DNA from: a virus | IMG/VR virus record: IMGVR_UViG_3300037882_000611 | Location: 1 to 42,722 of that record | DNA length: 42,722 nucleotides | Reading direction: 5' to 3' (one strand) | Shown here: in pieces, positions 38,471 through 42,722 of the stretch | Numbering within the stretch: the first letter of the stretch is position 1 | How the letters are laid out: each line of letters opens with the position of its first letter | Notes under the pieces: generated by a model | Databases searched by the model: none | Seen by the model: only the letters and a program-made list of their open reading frames with translations | What the model was told of the DNA's origin: nothing | Program-made: the position numbers and the translations under genes

Positions 38471-40962
38471 CAATAACCCCTCATAGCCCTAAGTAACGCT
38501 TCTTCACTAATCGCTAATATACCAAACAACGGATACAAATGTTTTAACGCTTGTGTTGTAGCGTCAACTTGATCGTCATGTGCCGCCGTAGGAAACGTTA
38601 CCAACTCAGCGATATATTGAACAACCCACGGTGCAATATCTTTATGGGGTAGGAACACGTTGCCTGCTTCCCACGGTGAAGTCACCGCATGTGCTCTAGC
38701 CTGTTTAGATTCTGTAGGAACTACCGCAATTAAGCAAGGTACAACCTTTTTAAGTACGTCAATAATTGCAGCACCATTAGCTTTTTCTTCAATCAGTATT
38801 TCGTTAGCACCCCACTTCTTACGTAACTTAACGACACTTTCGACTGTTTTAGTAAAGCTCATGCGTTCGCGTATTTGATCAAGTAAGTAACTGTTAGCCC
38901 CACGCTTACCCCACACTTGCCCAACGACATAATCGGTACCGTCAGTATCTTTAAAAGTACAATCCCATGAGTGAATAATTTTATCGAATTTAGCGGGCAA
39001 GTCTTTAGGTAAGTAGTATTGCGCGAACTCTTCTTTAAAAATATTACCGTCGATATTTTTAGGTGATTGCTGGTAAATTGCTGACCACCAGTAATTACTT
39101 AAAAGCTTCTTAGTCTCTTTCAGTTTCGTTAATGAGTGTAATTGCGGTACTAAAGCACCTTCAGATAAATCGCGATTATAACCAACTTCATCAGGTGAGT
39201 TAATTGCAGGAAACTTAAGCACAATTAATCGAGGATCACCTTTAAACTCGGCGATAATGCGACCAAGTAAATCATCCTCAGCCCACTGAGTAGCCATTAT
39301 TATCTGACCACTACATTCACTCATGCGCGTTGTGAATACCGTCTGGTACCAATCCCAATGGGATTTTTTAGTAGTTTCTGATAATGCTTCCTGCTGATTC
39401 TTTATCGGGTCATCAATAATACCAATATCTAAGGGTCGTCCTGTAAACCCAGCACCAATACCGCGCCCGATGTAACCACCTGAACCATTAGGATTATTAA
39501 ATTCGTCAGTACGGTTAACGTCGTATTTAGTATTACGATTCTTAAGTAAAGGAAATAACCGCAAGTGCTCAGGACTAGCAATTGTACGCCTGACATCTTT
39601 AGCGAAAGATTGAACCAGGTCATCAGCGTAACTTGCCGCGCCTACTTTCCAATCCGGAAATTTACCTTGTATGTAAGCAGGCAGCTTACGAGAAACTATT
39701 TCGCTATTATGAGTTGGTATCATAGTGCGACCAACTCTATAAATACCATCATCAGCTTCAACTTGGATACAATTACCTTGCTTACCCCAATCACCTAAAG
39801 TAATTGATTTAATTGCTATTTTACGTTTTGGTGTAAGTATCTTTATTTTTTTACGTTCTAACCTGCAAGGTATATCCACATTGGGATTAAACCCAATTAC
39901 GTAATATTCTTTTTTACCTTGAATACCGCTTGAAGATAACTTAGGTTGCTCTTTAACTAAAGTATACCTCCAGCCGAAAGTTGATATTAAATCGCAAAAC
40001 GAATCAGCTAAATCTTTTTCGGCAGTAGTAAATACACAACGTCCGTTTTTTTGATAAACGTAGCCGTCAGTATCTATTAGCCCTGCAAGTAATTCTAACC
40101 TTTGAGTAATTGAAGCAGTCAGGTATACATCAGGTATACGTTTAGCTTTCCAGTCACCTTGATATGAATGTAAGTTAGCTTTTTTTAAATCAGCCCATAA
40201 TTTATCAAAAGAATAACTATAAACACCCGTATCTTTATGTATCCATACGCTACGTAAAGGATACCCATCATTAATGATACTAAAAATTATATCTAAATCA
40301 TATTTGTCACCGCTTATAACAGGTTTTACTCTAGTGCCATCACCTAACCACACACCTAAAGTATAAGGTTTAATTGGTAATTCAATATCATTGTTAATAA
40401 TTGGTGTTACGTCAGGTAATTGGTAAACATATCTAGATCCGCGCTCACCTACAGTACCTAAAAATAATGCATTTTCCCTTTTGTTATCTTTACCTAACTT
40501 AAGCATATCTTGTGTTGAAATAACAACATTACGTTTTTTATCTCTACTGTAGACTTCCCATAAATGATTACGATGACAATAAATAATCTCACCGTTAGTA
40601 AATTCAACTTTACAATCAGATACGCTTTTTTCAGATAAAGCTACTATTCGAGTGGGGTTACCGTCTTTACCATAAACATAATCATTTACTTCAAGTTGAC
40701 CGTGAGTTTTCCAACCTTTTGTTGTTAAAACGTCAATATCATCTGCTATCTGCTTACCGTGCTGCGGGGGGGCGCATAAAACCAATATAGGTCTAATGCC
40801 AGCCTGAACTTGTGATAAAAATAAATCAATGGACGCACAAACAACTTCCGAAAATACAGAAGTCTTATAATTTGGGTTTGTATAGTTAACATAAGCCGCT
40901 AGGCTACTCTTAGCAGCCCGACGTCTTAATAGTTCACTAGCAGCTTCACTGGGGGTTATCAC
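38470..40962 (-). CDS. Large terminase subunit interrupted by an intein
   Basis: 830 aa, of which residues 71-419 are an intein; the spliced terminase would be 481 aa, a usual size. Exteins: Walker A is split as CAPPQHGK | SEIVSRK. Walker B is IGIIDDP. The nuclease motifs are HSWDCTF (Asp), ILIEEKANG and AAHDDQVDATTQAL. It pumps DNA into the prohead and cuts it. GTG start at 40962 with no clear ribosome-binding site, overlapping the small subunit gene by 17 bases. The protein is inactive until the intein is removed, since the break is inside the ATP-binding loop. Confidence 0.9.
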   Translation of the reverse strand: MITPSEAASELLRRRAAKSSLAAYVNYTNPNYKTSVFSEVVCASIDLFLSQVQAGIRPILVLCAPPQHGKQIADDIDVLTTKGWKTHGQLEVNDYVYGKDGNPTRIVALSEKSVSDCKVEFTNGEIIYCHRNHLWEVYSRDKKRNVVISTQDMLKLGKDNKRENALFLGTVGERGSRYVYQLPDVTPIINNDIELPIKPYTLGVWLGDGTRVKPVISGDKYDLDIIFSIINDGYPLRSVWIHKDTGVYSYSFDKLWADLKKANLHSYQGDWKAKRIPDVYLTASITQRLELLAGLIDTDGYVYQKNGRCVFTTAEKDLADSFCDLISTFGWRYTLVKEQPKLSSSGIQGKKEYYVIGFNPNVDIPCRLERKKIKILTPKRKIAIKSITLGDWGKQGNCIQVEADDGIYRVGRTMIPTHNSEIVSRKLPAYIQGKFPDWKVGAASYADDLVQSFAKDVRRTIASPEHLRLFPLLKNRNTKYDVNRTDEFNNPNGSGGYIGRGIGAGFTGRPLDIGIIDDPIKNQQEALSETTKKSHWDWYQTVFTTRMSECSGQIIMATQWAEDDLLGRIIAEFKGDPRLIVLKFPAINSPDEVGYNRDLSEGALVPQLHSLTKLKETKKLLSNYWWSAIYQQSPKNIDGNIFKEEFAQYYLPKDLPAKFDKIIHSWDCTFKDTDGTDYVVGQVWGKRGANSYLLDQIRERMSFTKTVESVVKLRKKWGANEILIEEKANGAAIIDVLKKVVPCLIAVVPTESKQARAHAVTSPWEAGNVFLPHKDIAPWVVQYIAELVTFPTAAHDDQVDATTQALKHLYPLFGILAISEEALLRAMRGY
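39706..40752 (-). mobile_element. Intein with LAGLIDADG endonuclease in the Walker A loop of the large terminase
   Basis: 349 aa in frame. It begins QIADDIDVLTTKGWKTHGQL, so residue 1 is Gln rather than Cys or Ser. Block B YCHRNHLWEV has a Trp. Endonuclease blocks are LGVWLGDGTR and LLAGLIDTDGYV. Block F begins CIQVEADDG with Cys, and the end is IPTHN followed by the Ser of the extein. Trp (intein residue 65), Cys (328) and Thr (347) fit the class 3 signature, and His/Asn are at 348-349. Confidence 0.85.
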
Positions 40963-41653
40963 GCGCTTGTGCCGCTATTGTTAATAGTTCTTCATCGGTC
41001 ATATCTTCTGCACCCTTCGTAATGCCTAAATTGCCCGTTATATGCTGGTGGTCAACAAACATACCTAAATACTTCGCCATACTATCTGTAGCTTTATCTT
41101 TATCTCGGAAATTAATTTTAATAGCCCCGTCAGATTTAGCCTCAATTGAGCTAATTGCTTTGCGTACTGAAGCTGGCAATTTATCAAATGATTCCACAAA
41201 TACTTTTTCTTCTCCTACACCACCACATTCAGTACATGAAGTAACTGGGAGTGCCCAGGGGTTAAACCCAAAACCACCTTTAATGTCGGGCTCTATTTGT
41301 TTCTTCTTATCAGGATTACACATAGCGCGTTCATAACTAGCAGCATACTCTTGATTACTCCATTGGTACTTGTGACCTACGCCATTACAGTAACGGCAGT
41401 TAACACGTCGTACTTGCATGGCCTGATTTACATCAGCGTTCTTTATGTCGTACCAATCTTTTAAAATACTTTCTTTAGTAATCATAGCAGCCGCAGCAAG
41501 CTCTTGCTTACGACATTTAAGCAAAGTCTGACCTTCTACTGACGAAAGTATCTGACGGGCTTCCTGGTCGTCTATACCCTCTTCAATCGCTGCTTTCCGA
41601 ACGTCATTTAATCGAGCATACGTAAATATAAATTTTATGTGCTGTGCTTCCAC
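40946..41653 (-). CDS. Putative small terminase subunit with two CxxCxGxG motifs
   Basis: 235 aa, directly before the large terminase gene. FTYARLNDVRKAAIEEGIDD and QEARQILSSVEGQTLL is a helical N-terminus with possible HTH. CRYCNGVG (about residues 86-93) and CTECGGVG (about 140-147) are two CxxCxGxG motifs, as in zinc-binding DnaJ-type modules. The C-terminal region (TGNLGITKGAEDMTDEELLT) is similar to other small terminases. GTG start at 41653 is supported by GAGGTGAT. It would recognise the packaging site, perhaps in the adjacent repeat-rich region. Confidence 0.75.
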   Translation of the reverse strand: MEAQHIKFIFTYARLNDVRKAAIEEGIDDQEARQILSSVEGQTLLKCRKQELAAAAMITKESILKDWYDIKNADVNQAMQVRRVNCRYCNGVGHKYQWSNQEYAASYERAMCNPDKKKQIEPDIKGGFGFNPWALPVTSCTECGGVGEEKVFVESFDKLPASVRKAISSIEAKSDGAIKINFRDKDKATDSMAKYLGMFVDHQHITGNLGITKGAEDMTDEELLTIAAQARDNPQ

Positions 41654-41808
41654 AATATCACCTCGTTTTATGTGCTTCTATTATTACATAATTAACGGTT
41701 TTTACAAATAATCATTAAATTTTAACCCTAGAAGTAAAATACTACCTATGTAATTCCTTCAAGTAGCCGTAAATACTGAGAGTTACTTCTATATAGTTAG
41801 TATAGGGT

Positions 41809-41932
41809 GTAAATTCTACACTCTAAAAATCCGTGGTACAGTCTAGATGTCTTTTACTATGATTGACATATTGTTAAACTATATATATCCACAGCTATTA
41901 GTATGCGTTTATTTTTAGAGTGTAGAATTTAC
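41809..41932. repeat. 22-bp perfect inverted repeat, arms 80 bases apart
   Basis: Arms at 41809-41830 (starting GTAAATTCTACACTC) and 41911-41932 (ending GTAGAATTTAC) are exact reverse complements. Spacing is too long for a simple terminator. They could be paired binding sites. Confidence 0.85.
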
Positions 41933-42020
41933 TACAGTAGGCTACTAGTTTAAGTAACACCCTTTAAGTATTAGTGCTTCACGGGGGTCGATAGGGAGTA
42001 ACTATAAGTAACAAAAATTT

Positions 42021-42050
42021 GCATAATTTGCTATAATTTACTATAATTGA
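42021..42050 (+). repeat. Three tandem 10-bp AT-rich repeats
   Basis: GCATAATTTG, CTATAATTTA and CTATAATTGA follow one another without a gap, at the helical period. They might be iterons, a melting element or operator sites. Confidence 0.65.
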
Positions 42051-42148
42051 AATCTAACTTCTCCGTTAACTTAACTAAGTTACTAATCTATAAAGAAGTC
42101 AATCATTGAATACTGTAGTTATCTATAACTTAAAAAGGTATATTGATC

Positions 42149-42722
42149 ATGAAAACGGTAAGAAAATTACTTTCATCAACGCCAAGTAACGCTTATATAA
42201 CTCTAAGGGTTCTTAATCATCTTATAGATGAAGGTTATGCTGATAATGAAGTCTATGCTACATCAGGCTCAACTTCATCTATTATTAAAACTGTTAACGA
42301 ATTAGCTTTAAATAAGAAATATCCTAAATATATAATTAAAGGTGCAAAGCTTAACTACAACTTTAAAATGTATGTAGTTATTACAAGTAATCAACTTGAA
42401 ACTGATTTAACAATCCATTCACTCAATGAACCTAAAATGAAAGAGTCGGAAGTATTAAGTGATAAGAAAATAATGGTTGAAAGTGTACTTGCTATACCAG
42501 CCTATAATTTAAAAGGAAAAATTGCGTTACTTCAAAGCAGGCTCGACTTAATTTCCGATGTGGATTTAATTACAAAACTTTGTTTGCAACCATCACAACA
42601 AACTATTGATGAAGTCATTGAAGACTTAGACCCGTTACCTAAACTTACCGAAGTTAATCCGGGTAGAAATGCGCAGATTGGCATGTTGGTGGACAATTAC
42701 GCTAATGAATTTGAAGACTTAT
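42149..42722 (+). CDS. Hypothetical protein, reading to the window edge (191 codons visible)
   Basis: ATG at 42149 is preceded by AAAAAGG at long spacing. The frame is open to the last base. MKTVRKLLSSTPSNAYITLR, then SGSTSSIIKTVNELALNKKY could be a winged-helix-like N-terminus; the end is acidic (ANEFEDL). If the genome is circular, the next codon is TAA and the protein is 191 aa. Next to a repeat-rich region, a replication or transcription factor is conceivable. No family is recognised. Confidence 0.6.
   Translation, partial: MKTVRKLLSSTPSNAYITLRVLNHLIDEGYADNEVYATSGSTSSIIKTVNELALNKKYPKYIIKGAKLNYNFKMYVVITSNQLETDLTIHSLNEPKMKESEVLSDKKIMVESVLAIPAYNLKGKIALLQSRLDLISDVDLITKLCLQPSQQTIDEVIEDLDPLPKLTEVNPGRNAQIGMLVDNYANEFEDL

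Larger units (their letters stand above)
41654..42148. other. Repeat-rich intergenic region (candidate origin/packaging/control region)
   Basis: 495 bases without a convincing gene between two divergent genes. It holds a 22-bp inverted repeat with 80 bases between its arms, three 10-bp AT-rich direct repeats, several AGTTAC/GTAACT words, a TTGACA (41863-41868) without a well-spaced -10, and one DnaA-box-like ATATCCACA (41886-41894). Near the small terminase start, GAGGTGAT is its ribosome-binding site. The mix suits an origin, packaging site or operator region; sequence alone does not decide. Confidence 0.6.

Noticed and set aside
39706-40752. A separate LAGLIDADG endonuclease gene
   Set aside because: It is in frame inside the terminase with splicing blocks at both ends, so it is an intein.
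41863-41891. Promoter from TTGACA at 41863
   Set aside because: No -10-like hexamer at 16-18 bases; the TATATA runs are too close.
41847-41918. 23-codon hydrophobic open frame between the arms of the inverted repeat
   Set aside because: No ribosome-binding site and no conserved feature; probably chance.
1-42722. tRNA genes, integrase, attachment sites, insertion sequences
   Set aside because: No cloverleaf, recombinase or transposase signature was seen by reading; tRNA search software was not available.

Overview
The window looks like an essentially complete genome of a tailed bacteriophage with a contractile tail (myovirus), AT-rich by eye. It carries terminase, portal, capsid, sheath, tube, tape measure, baseplate, tailspike, lysis and replication genes. 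No integrase, excisionase or recognisable CI-type repressor was seen, so a virulent lifestyle is the simplest reading. The structural families (DUF1073-type portal, MuF, DUF2213, DUF2184-type capsid, DUF4054, LIC_12616-type neck terminator, DUF3383-type sheath, Pam3-type baseplate plug) and the Rz/Rz1 spanins point to a Gram-negative, probably proteobacterial, host; the host cannot be named from the sequence. The last codon is cut after its first base at position 42722, and joining it to bases 1-2 gives TAA, so the molecule is probably circular or circularly permuted.

Layout. (1) 253-6479, leftward: replication module with primase-polymerase/helicase, a TetR-like HTH protein, an Ala/Tyr-repeat protein, a VRR-NUC nuclease, a possible sliding-clamp relative and an SF2 helicase. 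(2) 6572-15260, rightward: early/middle module with a Cas4-like nuclease, ssDNA-binding protein, a family B DNA polymerase split in two around an HNH endonuclease gene, a run of very small genes, thyX, a DUF3310 protein and two small terminal genes. (3) 15249-30690, leftward: lysis cassette (spanins, membrane-anchored endolysin, coiled-coil membrane protein), tailspike, baseplate, tape measure, frameshifted tail chaperone, tube, sheath and neck. (4) 30830-31409: a two-gene rightward unit with its own promoter and terminator, set between the head and tail genes. (5) 31506-41653, leftward: SGNH hydrolase, major capsid, cement protein, protease/scaffold, MuF, portal, large terminase interrupted by an intein, small terminase. 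(6) 41654-42148: repeat-rich intergenic region, then a rightward gene that runs off the end.

Regulation. A dyad TTGACGAAnnnGTCAA recurs at transcription-unit boundaries (3469, 6516, 6843, 8691, 30771). Its left half is the -35 box of a promoter with a 17-bp spacer at four of the five copies, so one phage or host regulator may control several units. Three genes (12646, 14893 and 32867) start inside or just after perfect inverted repeats that could hide the ribosome-binding site or start codon; the one before the SGNH gene has two mutually exclusive hairpins.

Most unusual items: a large-terminase intein in the Walker A loop with Gln at position 1 and what reads as the Trp-Cys-Thr signature of class 3 inteins; the split polymerase; the three-arm RNA switch between capsid and SGNH genes; a small domain shared by the SGNH protein and two nearby genes; an endolysin fused to a three-helix membrane domain with a possible signal-peptidase site; and a repeat-rich region that could be an origin or packaging site. 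All functional calls come from reading motifs by eye; no database search was run.
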